8,207 nucleotides of DNA from Candidatus Methylomirabilota bacterium (GCA_028869615.1 JAGWRQ010000087.1:1-8207), one strand, 5' to 3'. Positions 1 to 6,415 are shown, counted from the stretch's first letter. Made by a program: numbers and translations. The notes: generated by a model from the letters alone, not told the origin.

Positions 1-165
1 GCGCGCAAACCGCCGTCCAAGGTAGCCCATCTCGACCGGTGTCCCAGTGACGCCGTGAATCAGATACACCAAGGCATGTGAGCCGGTGTGGAAGGCGAGG
101 TCGGTCGGTTGGCGGTCGATCATCGCATCAAGAGGACCAGACTGCGTGGCCAGTTGTCGGCTCAT
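1..165 (-). CDS. Alpha/beta hydrolase (carboxylesterase-like), N-terminal part, runs off the window
   Basis: Only the first 55 codons are present; the gene continues past base 1. The translation starts MSRQLATQSG and reaches LVYLIHGVTGTP at about residues 33-44, then EMGYLGRRFA. The HGxTGxP turn followed by E-M and a helix is typical of the oxyanion-hole region of carboxylesterase/monoacylglycerol-lipase type alpha/beta hydrolases; the catalytic Ser, Asp and His would lie beyond the window. The ATG at 165 overlaps the TGA of the upstream aminotransferase as ATGA, and an AGGG lies 5 bases before the ATG, so translation is probably coupled. There is no signal peptide, so a cytosolic enzyme is likely. 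Family assignment rests on one motif and the length of the ungapped match; substrate unknown. Confidence 0.7.
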   Translation of the reverse strand, partial: MSRQLATQSGPLDAMIDRQPTDLAFHTGSHALVYLIHGVTGTPVEMGYLGRRFAR

Positions 166-1556
166 GGCTGCCCTGCGCAGTGGGTGAACAGCCAGTCCAA
201 CAGTTCGATGGCCAGATCGATCTCGTCTTTGGTGATATCCAGGCAAGGTGCAAGGGCGAAGACGTTCTTGTAGTATCCCGCGACGTTTAACACTAGTCCC
301 ATTGGGCCACGGGATGTTGGAATCCCCCCGGCTAGACCTCGCTCGAAGATCTGGTCTGTGAGGGCCTTGTTGGGGGTGAGCCGGTCCGGCTGCGTTACTT
401 CAATACGCAAAGCCAAGCCCAAACCGGCGACGTCCCCGATAACGGCATGTCGTTTCTTGAGGTCTTCGAGCTGCTCCAGAAAATAGGCTCCAGATTCGGC
501 CACCTTCCGTTCATAATCCTGCTCCTCGATCCACCGCAGTGTCGCCAAGGCTGCGGCCGTGCCCAACGGATTGGACGAAAAAGTAGAATGCGTCGAGCCC
601 GGCGGGAAGACTTGGGGAGAGATGAGGGGCTCCTCGGCCCATAGCCCAGAGAGGGGATTCAGGCCATTGGTCAATGTCTTTCCAAAGACGACGATGTTCG
701 GCTTGACGCCGAAGTGCTCGATGGCCCAGAACTTCCCGGTTCTGAAAAACCCCATCTGGACCTCGTCGTCCACCAGGAGAATCTTCCGCTCATCCAGGAT
801 GGTTTTGAGTCGCCGGAAATACTCAGGTGGGGGCACGACATACCCTCCGGTGCCCAGTACGGGCTCCACATAGAACGCGACAAACTCAGACTCTTCAGCC
901 TTGACATCCCAGAATGAGTTGTACTCCGTCTCAAACAGCCGCTCGAACTGTTTGACGCAGTAATAGTCGCAACTCTCCAGTTTCATGTCGTATGGGCACC
1001 GGTAGCAGTACGGGAAGGGAACGAAATGCGCTCGGTTCGAAAAATGGCCGAAGCGTCGGCGGTATCGGTAGCTGGAGGTGATCTCGGAGGCTGCGAGGGT
1101 CCGGCCATGGTACCCGCCCATAAAGGCCATGAAGAGGGATTTGCCGGTAGCATTGCGGATAAGTTTTATCGAGTCTTCAATGGCCTGGGCGCCCCCTACA
1201 TTGAAATGCACGCGCCCTTTCGTTCCGAATGCCCGGTGGCATTCGGTCGCCAATCTCTCAGCTGCCAGGACCTTTTCTTCGTGGAGATACTGAGACGCCA
1301 ATTGGGGCAATTGCTCGAGTTGCGCCTTCACCGCCTCCACGATGCGCTGGTTGCGATAGCCGAAGTTAACCGTCGAGTACCACATCTGGAGATCGAGGTA
1401 TGGTTTGTCCTCGCGGTCATAGAGAAAGCTTCCTTCACAGCCTTGAAAGAACTTCGGCCTGGGCGAGTAGTGCGCCGTATCGCCATGCGAGCAGTATTGC
1501 GCTTCCTTTTCGCGCAGCGCCGCTTCAGTGAGTCGGGTTTCATGTATGCGATTCAT
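162..1556 (-). CDS. Class III PLP-dependent aminotransferase, substrate unknown
   Basis: A 464-residue fold-type I aminotransferase of the GabT/ornithine aminotransferase class, normal length. The PLP pyridine-binding Asp is D264 in VDDEVQMGFFRTG (262-274), and the Schiff-base lysine is K293 in VVFGKTLTNG. YHGRT (149-153) is the usual aromatic PLP-stacking segment, and STHSTFSSNPLG (321-332) supplies the phosphate-binding Thr of the partner subunit. The usual SGT/SGS phosphate loop reads GGAQA here (121-125). Four cysteines (C184, C187, C196, C200) form a CxxC-x8-CxxxC group in a segment often Cys-rich in this subclass. The ATG at 1556 has GGGAG about 10 bases upstream, overlapping the end of the phosphatase gene; the stop overlaps the hydrolase start. 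Aminotransferase activity is confident. The amino donor and acceptor are not readable, and GABA, diamine or lysine-type substrates are all possible. Confidence 0.9.
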   Translation of the reverse strand: MNRIHETRLTEAALREKEAQYCSHGDTAHYSPRPKFFQGCEGSFLYDREDKPYLDLQMWYSTVNFGYRNQRIVEAVKAQLEQLPQLASQYLHEEKVLAAERLATECHRAFGTKGRVHFNVGGAQAIEDSIKLIRNATGKSLFMAFMGGYHGRTLAASEITSSYRYRRRFGHFSNRAHFVPFPYCYRCPYDMKLESCDYYCVKQFERLFETEYNSFWDVKAEESEFVAFYVEPVLGTGGYVVPPPEYFRRLKTILDERKILLVDDEVQMGFFRTGKFWAIEHFGVKPNIVVFGKTLTNGLNPLSGLWAEEPLISPQVFPPGSTHSTFSSNPLGTAAALATLRWIEEQDYERKVAESGAYFLEQLEDLKKRHAVIGDVAGLGLALRIEVTQPDRLTPNKALTDQIFERGLAGGIPTSRGPMGLVLNVAGYYKNVFALAPCLDITKDEIDLAIELLDWLFTHCAGQP

Positions 1557-1570
1557 TCGATCTGTTCTCC

Positions 1571-2299
1571 CTATCGAAAGAGACGTTCAGTGACGTCGGT
1601 CAGTGTCTCGAACGGTTCACAGGCGACCCCCTGCAGATCGCACCACTCTCGCAGTTTCCCCTTGGCGAAGACCTGTTGTGCCACGGTCGATATGCACCGA
1701 TCGGATCGTCCGTCCCCGATATACACCGTCTCCTTCAGCGAAAACCCACCAGACGCGGCGACAGCGCATTTACACGTGCCGGCCCCAATCCAACAGTCAG
1801 GCGATGCAGACGGGAAGCTGAGCGAGGGGAGCCCGTTCCCATTCCAGACCAGGCGGTTGGAGATCACAGGGATATGCGAGAGACCGCGCCGACGCAATAC
1901 CGCCTCGATGATCAGATCGAGGCCGTCACTGACAATCATCAGCGGGATACCGCGCTCTGCGCACTGTTGGTTGAGTGTGACGATCCCCTCGTCGATGGGC
2001 AGATCAGCCGAAAACTGTATCAGTGTCGCCCGATCTGCCCGAATCAGTTCTACTTGTCGAGCCATGCACTCCCGGCTGGTGATCTCACCTCGCTCCCATC
2101 GGCACTGCCATTCGCGGAATGCCGGCAAGGCAAAGGCTTCGAGGATGGCGTCCGTGACATCCGTCTTGGTGATGGTCCCGTCGAAATCGCAGAGGACTTG
2201 AAAAGCCGACAGATCGCTCGGTATGCGCAGAGATCGGGAACTCGCTGCCGGCTTCTCTAGCTCGGGAGGGCTGATTGCTGAAAGACAGGCCTGATTCAT
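1571..2299 (-). CDS. HAD-superfamily phosphatase, MtnX/phosphoserine phosphatase-like
   Basis: Predicted 242-residue cytosolic phosphatase that removes phosphate from a small metabolite through an aspartyl-phosphate. Motif I is LCDFDGTITKTD (36-47), with nucleophile D38 and acid/base D40. Motif II is IVSDG (122-126), motif III is probably K177 and motif IV is YIGDGRSD (193-200). About 80 residues between motifs I and II form a helical C1-type cap. The pattern resembles MtnX (2-hydroxy-3-keto-5-methylthiopentenyl-1-phosphate phosphatase) and related subclass IB enzymes, but no other methionine-salvage gene is in the window, so that substrate is not supported. The reading frame is open back to a TTG at 2362. 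I chose ATG 2299 because the extra 21 residues are not family-like and the TTG has only a poorly spaced AGG. The stop is 14 bases before the aminotransferase ATG. Confidence 0.8.
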   Translation of the reverse strand: MNQACLSAISPPELEKPAASSRSLRIPSDLSAFQVLCDFDGTITKTDVTDAILEAFALPAFREWQCRWERGEITSRECMARQVELIRADRATLIQFSADLPIDEGIVTLNQQCAERGIPLMIVSDGLDLIIEAVLRRRGLSHIPVISNRLVWNGNGLPSLSFPSASPDCWIGAGTCKCAVAASGGFSLKETVYIGDGRSDRCISTVAQQVFAKGKLREWCDLQGVACEPFETLTDVTERLFR

Positions 2300-2310
2300 A
2301 ATCGAACTGC

Positions 2311-2319
2311 AGTATAACA
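2311..2319 (-). promoter_or_regulatory. Candidate extended -10 promoter for the phosphatase-aminotransferase-hydrolase genes
   Basis: Reading the minus strand, TGTTATACT gives a TG dinucleotide one base before TATACT, a five-of-six match to TATAAT with the extended -10 element. There is no good -35; the hexamer 17 bases upstream is GGTGTA. Transcription would start near 2304, leaving only about five untranslated bases before the ATG at 2299. This lies inside the longer TTG-initiated reading of the phosphatase, so it supports the shorter start only if real. Confidence 0.35.
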
Positions 2320-2340
2320 TAACCGACAAGCAATACACCA

Positions 2341-2355
2341 GTAGAAAAATTCTAC
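2341..2355. repeat. Perfect inverted repeat GTAGAA-AAA-TTCTAC
   Basis: Two perfect six-base arms are separated by three bases, about 25 bases upstream of the candidate -10 at 2311-2316. Its position would suit an activator or repressor site, but a short AT-rich palindrome can arise by chance, and no second copy was noticed in the window. Confidence 0.3.
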
Positions 2356-2427
2356 GCCCCAACCTGCCGCTGCGCCGCCTGAACGGGTGGGTTTATGGCG
2401 TCGGGATGAACTGCGGCTTATGACAAC

Positions 2428-3393
2428 TTAGCGAATCTCGGCCCCCCGATTGGAGGCCTTTGCCAGAAAGACGTCAGCGTCAATCCTTGCAGGCACGACC
2501 TCTCTCATCTTTTCCATGATCGATTTGGCCGTCGCTTGATCCTTCGCCAGCCCATAGACCGCCGGTCCCCAGGAACTCTGCCCGATCCCTAATGCTCCTG
2601 CCCGCGACATCGCCGTGACCAGTGCCGCCCCTTGCGTGGTGGCAAAGGTTCCGCCCTGGACAGGTTTAAACCAGCGTCCGACGATTCGCTGAATCGTGGT
2701 GAGCGACTCACCGAAGACGATGGGATCGCGCTCGAGTACCGACGGGAGCATCTGCATCAACAGGATACGGCTGAGCCGTCCCGCGGCCGCGGCAGGATGC
2801 CCGGCGAGCCGATGAAACGCCCGGACCTCTTTAGCTCCAGTAAGCCCGTGGGCGACGCGCGGGATCGCCACAACAAAGGTCCACTCCTTCGGAAAGGGGT
2901 AACGAACAATCGTTGGAGGGACGAGATTTCGGCTTTTGGTAGAGTCGGCGGTGCTCATTCTCCGTCCGGCGTCCACGATGAAACCGCCCCGTTCGAAGGC
3001 GGCGATCCCGATCCCTGATCGACCCCCTCGTCCCATCACGGCTGCCAGTTCCCGAACATCGGCATCGATGGAGAACAGGCGAGCCAGCGCGGACGCGACG
3101 CTCAGGGCCAGTTGCGTCCCAGAGCCCAGGCCGGCATGGGCCGGGATCGTGGTCTTGACGGCGATGTGTGCCCCGTGGCGGACGCTATAGCGGCGGAGGA
3201 ACCGGCGCGCCAATGCAAGGACTCGACCTCGTTCTTTCCCGACGACAGAAAGGCGATCCGCCGGTGTTGCCTCGAGCACGACTGCGGGTTCGTCGATCGC
3301 GAGTCCGATGCTCCCGAACTGTCGACCCGATGAGCCGTCGGGATCGATAAATCCGAAGTGAAGTCTGGCATGGGCCTTGACCGTCGCCCTCAT
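2428..3393 (-). CDS. Beta-ribofuranosylaminobenzene 5'-phosphate (beta-RFAP) synthase
   Basis: A 321-residue GHMP-kinase-fold protein matching beta-RFAP synthase, the enzyme that condenses p-aminobenzoate with PRPP, releasing CO2 and pyrophosphate, in the first committed step of methanopterin synthesis. Diagnostic stretches are ARLHFGFID (9-17), the GHMP-type phosphate loop IPAHAGLGSGTQ (83-94), GRGGRSGIGIAAFERGGFIVD (121-141) and GIGQSSWGPAVYG (269-281). Length fits the family (about 310-330). The frame stays open upstream to 3666, but that part lies inside the DUF447 gene and is not family-like. The ATG at 3393 overlaps the DUF447 TGA as ATGA, implying translational coupling; the Shine-Dalgarno is weak. 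Methanogen homologues are called MptG, and the Methylobacterium extorquens counterpart is known as orf4. Presence of this gene is the strongest sign that the organism makes H4MPT. Confidence 0.92.
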   Translation of the reverse strand: MRATVKAHARLHFGFIDPDGSSGRQFGSIGLAIDEPAVVLEATPADRLSVVGKERGRVLALARRFLRRYSVRHGAHIAVKTTIPAHAGLGSGTQLALSVASALARLFSIDADVRELAAVMGRGGRSGIGIAAFERGGFIVDAGRRMSTADSTKSRNLVPPTIVRYPFPKEWTFVVAIPRVAHGLTGAKEVRAFHRLAGHPAAAAGRLSRILLMQMLPSVLERDPIVFGESLTTIQRIVGRWFKPVQGGTFATTQGAALVTAMSRAGALGIGQSSWGPAVYGLAKDQATAKSIMEKMREVVPARIDADVFLAKASNRGAEIR

Positions 3394-3941
3394 CGAGGCT
3401 GCCGCTCTACGTAGTCCTGAAGGTATTGCATTGCCAAGGCTTCCTGCTCGCCCCCGGTTTTCTGCACAATCTCGGACAGTCGGCGATACTCCTGAAGGAT
3501 TGTCTCCACTTCCATGAACCGAACCCGTGTGGCGAGGATGGCTGCCTCGATGATGGCGTTCTTCGCCCGGTTGAACCCGATAAATTCCCGCAAGACCCCC
3601 TTCTTGACGATCTTGCAGCGGAAGGTCGCGCGCGGCGCGGCGGTATCGGCGTGCATGACCGAACACTCGTAATACGAGCAGGCGTCGGTCAGGACAATAC
3701 CCGTGACCAACTCGGCCGAAAAGGTCGGAAATCGGGGGTTGGAGATGGCGCTTTCGGCGAACAGGCGGCAGTTGTCGGTCAGATTGACGACAGCGGCCCC
3801 GGTGGCGGCAAGATTCCGATAGGTGGCCGAATCCGTATAGGGGCGGATCAGGACCTCTCCTTCCCCGATAGTAACCCCCATCGGCGCAAAATTCGCCTTG
3901 CCCTTCTCATTCAACGTTGTAACGATGCTCTCGATTATCAT
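3390..3941 (-). CDS. DUF447 family protein of the tetrahydromethanopterin gene set
   Basis: About 183 residues, close to family length. It begins MIIESIVTTLNEKGKANFAPMGV, a typical DUF447 opening strand pair, and carries the conserved block GFNRAKNAIIEAAILATRV (122-140). Known: DUF447 proteins have a flavin-reductase-like split-barrel fold and recur in H4MPT gene clusters of archaea and methylotrophs; their biochemical role is not settled to my knowledge. The gene sits between the dihydropteroate synthase-like gene and beta-RFAP synthase, overlapping the latter as ATGA. The frame also has a TTG at 3956 that overlaps the previous stop as TTGA. I prefer ATG 3941, which starts where the family's conserved region starts. 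A flavin-dependent reductive step in H4MPT synthesis is a reasonable guess, not a demonstrated function. Confidence 0.85.
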   Translation of the reverse strand: MIIESIVTTLNEKGKANFAPMGVTIGEGEVLIRPYTDSATYRNLAATGAAVVNLTDNCRLFAESAISNPRFPTFSAELVTGIVLTDACSYYECSVMHADTAAPRATFRCKIVKKGVLREFIGFNRAKNAIIEAAILATRVRFMEVETILQEYRRLSEIVQKTGGEQEALAMQYLQDYVERQPR

Positions 3942-3952
3942 GGGCTGCTCGA

Positions 3953-5296
3953 TCAACCCCCAGGGAGGCCATGTTCAAGGTACCCCCATTTGAGGTCCTC
4001 TTCCTGGATATATTTTTTCCCGAGCAACATCGCAAGTCGCGCCTTCGTCAACTCCCGACCCAGGTAAAAGGCGTGACCTATCGGTTCCGGGCCAAGGTGC
4101 GACTTGAGCTGGTCGAAGATCCGGTGGATGTCGGTCTCCTTGATGAAGAGGTCGCGGTTGAACACGTAGATGGCCGCGCGGTCGGCAAAGATTCGGAAGT
4201 TCGGGTCCGTCACCATCCGCTGCATCTGACGTAGCTCCGCCTCGGATGGACAATCGACTCGCCGATCCTTGATGGTGAGCAGACCGTCGTCGATCTCTTT
4301 TGGCAGCACCCCGTGCTGCTGGGCGTAATACATCAGCCGGCGCGCCAGGTCCAGCTCGCGGACGGAGCCCCTGGCCCACGAGGCCACCTCGGTAGTGAGC
4401 GCGTATCGGATCTGTAGCTCCGACATCACCCCTGTGAGCAGCGCGTTGATCCCGGTGCTGTCGGCATCGGTCAGCTCGGTGACATTTCCCACCCCCATGA
4501 GGATCTCGGCTTGCGGAAAGCGACGTCTCGCCTCGGCGTAGCGGGCGAGCGATTCGGCGAACCCGAAGGTGATCGGCGCGAGAATCGGATCGATGATGTA
4601 TCGCGCGCCGCGCAGCCGCTCCACAGCCTCGATATTCGCCGCAAGGGAATCCAGCCCCTTGCCGAAATCAGGGATGATCACGGGGGTACACTGCAAATCC
4701 GGGGTCAGATGCAGGTTCTGAGCGTTCAGGCTCAGGAGCAATTCGGCGCCGGCCTTGTCGGCGGCGAGGATTTCCTGCGGATCGAAGGTGTCGATACTGA
4801 CGCGGAACCCCTCAGACCGAAGCGCCGAGACGATCTCGCCGACGTTGCCGGCCGGTTGTCCGGGAGTGCAGCCAACATCGATGATATCCGCACCGCAGGC
4901 CGCGTAGTAGCGGGCTTTTCGGAGGACTTCACCGACCGGAAGGGTGGGGGCGTCGTTGATCTCGGCCAGGATGGTCAGGTCGTGCTCGCCATACCCTTCC
5001 CGTTTCTTCTCCACGCCAAAGTAGTAGGGGATATCACGCAGGTCCTTGGGCCCCTTTTCGACCTTCACGCCCAGCGACTGCTCCAACTCGTGAGGTTCCA
5101 CGCGGCAGAGTCCGGGGATCATCAGCAGATCAGCGCTGGGCGAGCGGAGCGAATGGAGGATGAAAGGCGTGGTCATCAAGGAGGCCACGCTGATTTTGAG
5201 GACGGCCACCTCGTGTTCGAAATCGGCTTCCATGCCTGCCAGCGTCTCTTTCAGGGCGCGCTCTGCCAGCTTGCCGGTGATGAAGAGGATCTTCAT
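3953..5296 (-). CDS. Dihydropteroate synthase-like protein (DUF6513 plus TIM barrel), H4MPT biosynthesis
   Basis: A 447-residue protein with an N-terminal alpha/beta domain (MKILFITGKLAERAL, to about 105) and a dihydropteroate synthase-like TIM barrel (about 110-310). A C-terminal domain of about 140 residues ends FYLGREL (410-416) and LGKKYIQ (425-431). Barrel landmarks are GADIIDVGCTPGQP (135-148), VSIDTFDP (166-173) and GVGNVTELTDADSTG (268-282), matching the pterin-binding strands of DHPS although the substrate loops differ from folate DHPS. The likely role is joining dihydropterin pyrophosphate to beta-RFA-phosphate, the H4MPT counterpart of the folate reaction. This fits its position two genes before beta-RFAP synthase. 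The start is ATG 5296, where homology begins, with AGGGAG just upstream; a GTG at 5320 overlapping the SDR stop as GTGA is an alternative. The reaction is inferred from family and context. Confidence 0.88.
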   Translation of the reverse strand: MKILFITGKLAERALKETLAGMEADFEHEVAVLKISVASLMTTPFILHSLRSPSADLLMIPGLCRVEPHELEQSLGVKVEKGPKDLRDIPYYFGVEKKREGYGEHDLTILAEINDAPTLPVGEVLRKARYYAACGADIIDVGCTPGQPAGNVGEIVSALRSEGFRVSIDTFDPQEILAADKAGAELLLSLNAQNLHLTPDLQCTPVIIPDFGKGLDSLAANIEAVERLRGARYIIDPILAPITFGFAESLARYAEARRRFPQAEILMGVGNVTELTDADSTGINALLTGVMSELQIRYALTTEVASWARGSVRELDLARRLMYYAQQHGVLPKEIDDGLLTIKDRRVDCPSEAELRQMQRMVTDPNFRIFADRAAIYVFNRDLFIKETDIHRIFDQLKSHLGPEPIGHAFYLGRELTKARLAMLLGKKYIQEEDLKWGYLEHGLPGG

Positions 5297-5316
5297 GTAC
5301 TCCCTGCACCGACTCG

Positions 5317-6066
5317 TCACACCCAGAGGCCGCCGTGGACGTGGAGGACCGCCCCTGTCACGTATCGCGCCTTCTCGGACGCCAGGAAACTGACTGCCTC
5401 AGCGACATCGTTCGGAACGCCCAATCGACCGAGGGGGATCATCCGGGCCCAGGCCGCTTTGTCCTCAGCACGATACTGCCCGTAGGTCTCGGTCTCGATG
5501 AAACCGGGATTCACGGCGTTGACCCTGATGCCCCAGGGCGCTTCGGACCGCGCCAACGACCTAGTCAGCATAATCACGCCGGACTTGGCGATGTAGTAGG
5601 CCGGGGCCTCAAAGACCCCGACTGGGGAATGCTCGACATTAAGCGCCCCGATGTTGATGATGCTGCCGGCTCGCTGCTCTCGCATGACCCGCAGGGCCGC
5701 CCTGCTGCAGTAAAAGGCGCTGCTCAGGTTGCTGTTCAGGGTTCGTCGCCACTCATCGTCAGTAGTGTCATACAACGCCCGCACGAGAAACGGACCAACG
5801 TTGTTGACCAGGATATCAAGCGAGCCGAGTTGGCTGACCGCTGTCTCGATGAGATGGGACGCGCTGGCCGATGTGGAGACATCCGCTTTCACAGCCACCG
5901 CCTTCACGGGGAGGCTCTCGAAGTCCCGGAGGGCCGATTGAGCTGCTCCGTCGTCCCCGTGATAGTTCAGGACGACGTCACACCCATCCTGGGCGAGGCG
6001 ATAGGCGATCGCCTTGCCGATCCCTTTGGTGCCGCCGGTAATCACTGCAACCCGTCGTGATTCCAC
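5317..6066 (-). CDS. Short-chain dehydrogenase/reductase (FabG/pterin-reductase-like)
   Basis: A 249-residue classical SDR. The Rossmann nucleotide loop is TGGTKGIG (10-17), acidic D62-V63 lies in the expected adenine-binding place, NNVG (88-91) replaces the usual NNAG, and the catalytic pair is Y157 and K161 in YYIAK. NPG (186-188) and VTGAVLHVHGG (236-246) complete the fold. The catalytic Ser normally found after the IINI strand appears to be Ala (IGA, 139-141); the nearest serine is S147. It starts with GTG at 6066, preceded by GAGG about 10 bases upstream, and is the first gene of the H4MPT block, 20 bases before the next ATG. Context suggests a pterin or H4MPT-precursor reductase, as SDRs of the PTR1/FolM type reduce pterins. 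An ordinary 3-oxoacyl-ACP reductase is the alternative. SDR fold certain, substrate unknown. Confidence 0.85.
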   Translation of the reverse strand: MESRRVAVITGGTKGIGKAIAYRLAQDGCDVVLNYHGDDGAAQSALRDFESLPVKAVAVKADVSTSASASHLIETAVSQLGSLDILVNNVGPFLVRALYDTTDDEWRRTLNSNLSSAFYCSRAALRVMREQRAGSIINIGALNVEHSPVGVFEAPAYYIAKSGVIMLTRSLARSEAPWGIRVNAVNPGFIETETYGQYRAEDKAAWARMIPLGRLGVPNDVAEAVSFLASEKARYVTGAVLHVHGGLWV

Positions 6067-6085
6067 TCGCTCAATGCCTCGATCA

Positions 6086-6099
6086 TCAAAAGCCTTCCG
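6086..6099 (-). promoter_or_regulatory. Small hairpin in the SDR leader
   Basis: In the minus-strand leader AAGCC and GGCTT pair perfectly around a GGAA tetraloop of the GNRA class, followed by TT. It is too short and too weakly T-followed to be a convincing terminator. It could be a minor leader structure; no known riboswitch was recognised. Confidence 0.25.
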
Positions 6100-6127
6100 G
6101 CTTCAGCCTTCAGTCTTTCTTCTGCTC

Positions 6128-6156
6128 ATCTTATGCTCGCCCTGCAGAAACTTCAA
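6128..6156 (-). promoter_or_regulatory. Candidate sigma70-type promoter for the SDR/H4MPT operon
   Basis: On the minus strand TTGAAG (6156-6151) and TAAGAT (6133-6128) are separated by 17 bases, each a four-of-six match to consensus. Transcription would start near 6121, giving a leader of about 55 bases before the GTG at 6066. It is the best-spaced pair I see in the divergent region for this direction. Confidence 0.5.
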
Positions 6157-6212
6157 GACGAATCCGTCCGCGTGGGTTCGATCAGCACCATGGCCAGCTC
6201 GGCTGGAATTAC

Positions 6213-6240
6213 TTGACTAATTTTGGGTGGGATGTAGAAT
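6213..6240 (+). promoter_or_regulatory. Promoter of the tRNA-Val gene
   Basis: TTGACT (6213-6218) and TAGAAT (6235-6240) are each five-of-six matches to the sigma70 consensus, with a 16-base spacer. Transcription would start near 6247, about ten bases before the mature tRNA 5' end. A small inverted repeat, CCAGC-TCG-GCTGG (6194-6206), lies just upstream of the -35. Confidence 0.75.
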
Positions 6241-6257
6241 AAGTTACCCGACAGATT

Positions 6258-6333
6258 GGGCGGTTAGCTCAGTCGGGAGAGCGCCGCCTTCACACGGCGG
6301 AGGTCACTGGTTCGATCCCAGTACCGCCCACCA
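6258..6333 (+). tRNA. tRNA-Val, anticodon CAC
   Basis: A complete 76-base cloverleaf. The acceptor arms GGGCGGT and ACCGCCC pair fully, the D stem is GCTC/GAGC, and the anticodon stem CCGCC/GGCGG closes the loop TTCACAC, giving anticodon CAC for GUG codons. The T arm is ACTGG-TTCGATC-CCAGT. The discriminator is A, and the CCA end is encoded at 6331-6333. It has its own promoter upstream and an intrinsic terminator four bases after CCA, so it looks monocistronic. No integrase or repeated 3' end suggesting an attachment site is present. Confidence 0.97.
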
Positions 6334-6337
6334 TGAT

Positions 6338-6369
6338 CCCCTTGCCAAGCGGCAGGGGGGTTTTTATTT
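6338..6369 (+). terminator. Intrinsic terminator after tRNA-Val
   Basis: CCCCTTGCC (6338-6346) pairs with GGCAGGGGG (6351-6359) as a nine-base-pair stem with one G-T pair and an AAGC loop. It is followed by TTTTTATTT from 6361. It separates the tRNA transcript from the biotin genes. Confidence 0.9.
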
Positions 6370-6386
6370 GCGCTGACCATTTCGGC

Positions 6387-6415
6387 TTGACATCATCGGA
6401 CCGCTTCAGTAGGCT
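6387..6415 (+). promoter_or_regulatory. Candidate promoter for bioB-bioA
   Basis: A perfect TTGACA -35 (6387-6392) is followed after 17 bases by TAGGCT (6410-6415), a weak three-of-six -10. Transcription from about 6422 would leave a leader of nearly 50 bases. Its place after the tRNA terminator and before bioB supports it. I see no clear BirA-type palindromic operator over it. Confidence 0.45.

Noticed and set aside
1026..2201. 391-codon open frame on the plus strand
   Set aside because: It lies opposite the aminotransferase and phosphatase genes, has low-complexity Arg/Ser-rich translation with no recognisable motif, and spans the junction of two well-supported genes.
2300..2362. TTG-started hydrophobic extension of the phosphatase, resembling a signal peptide
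   Set aside because: Its start codon lacks a properly spaced Shine-Dalgarno sequence, HAD phosphatases of this type are cytosolic, and a candidate -10 element lies inside it. Not fully excluded.
3394..3666. N-terminal extension of the beta-RFAP synthase frame
   Set aside because: The extra 91 residues overlap DUF447 coding sequence and look unlike any protein; the family start at 3393 overlaps the upstream stop as ATGA.
4511..5485. 324-codon open frame on the plus strand
   Set aside because: It is antisense to the DHPS-like and SDR genes; the translation is charged and motif-free, as expected for a shadow of GC-rich coding sequence.
5335..6060. 241-codon open frame on the plus strand
   Set aside because: It is the exact antisense of the SDR gene, which has all SDR landmarks.
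6258..6333. tRNA gene as a mobile-element attachment site
   Set aside because: No integrase gene, no repeat of the tRNA 3' end and no change in gene character around it.
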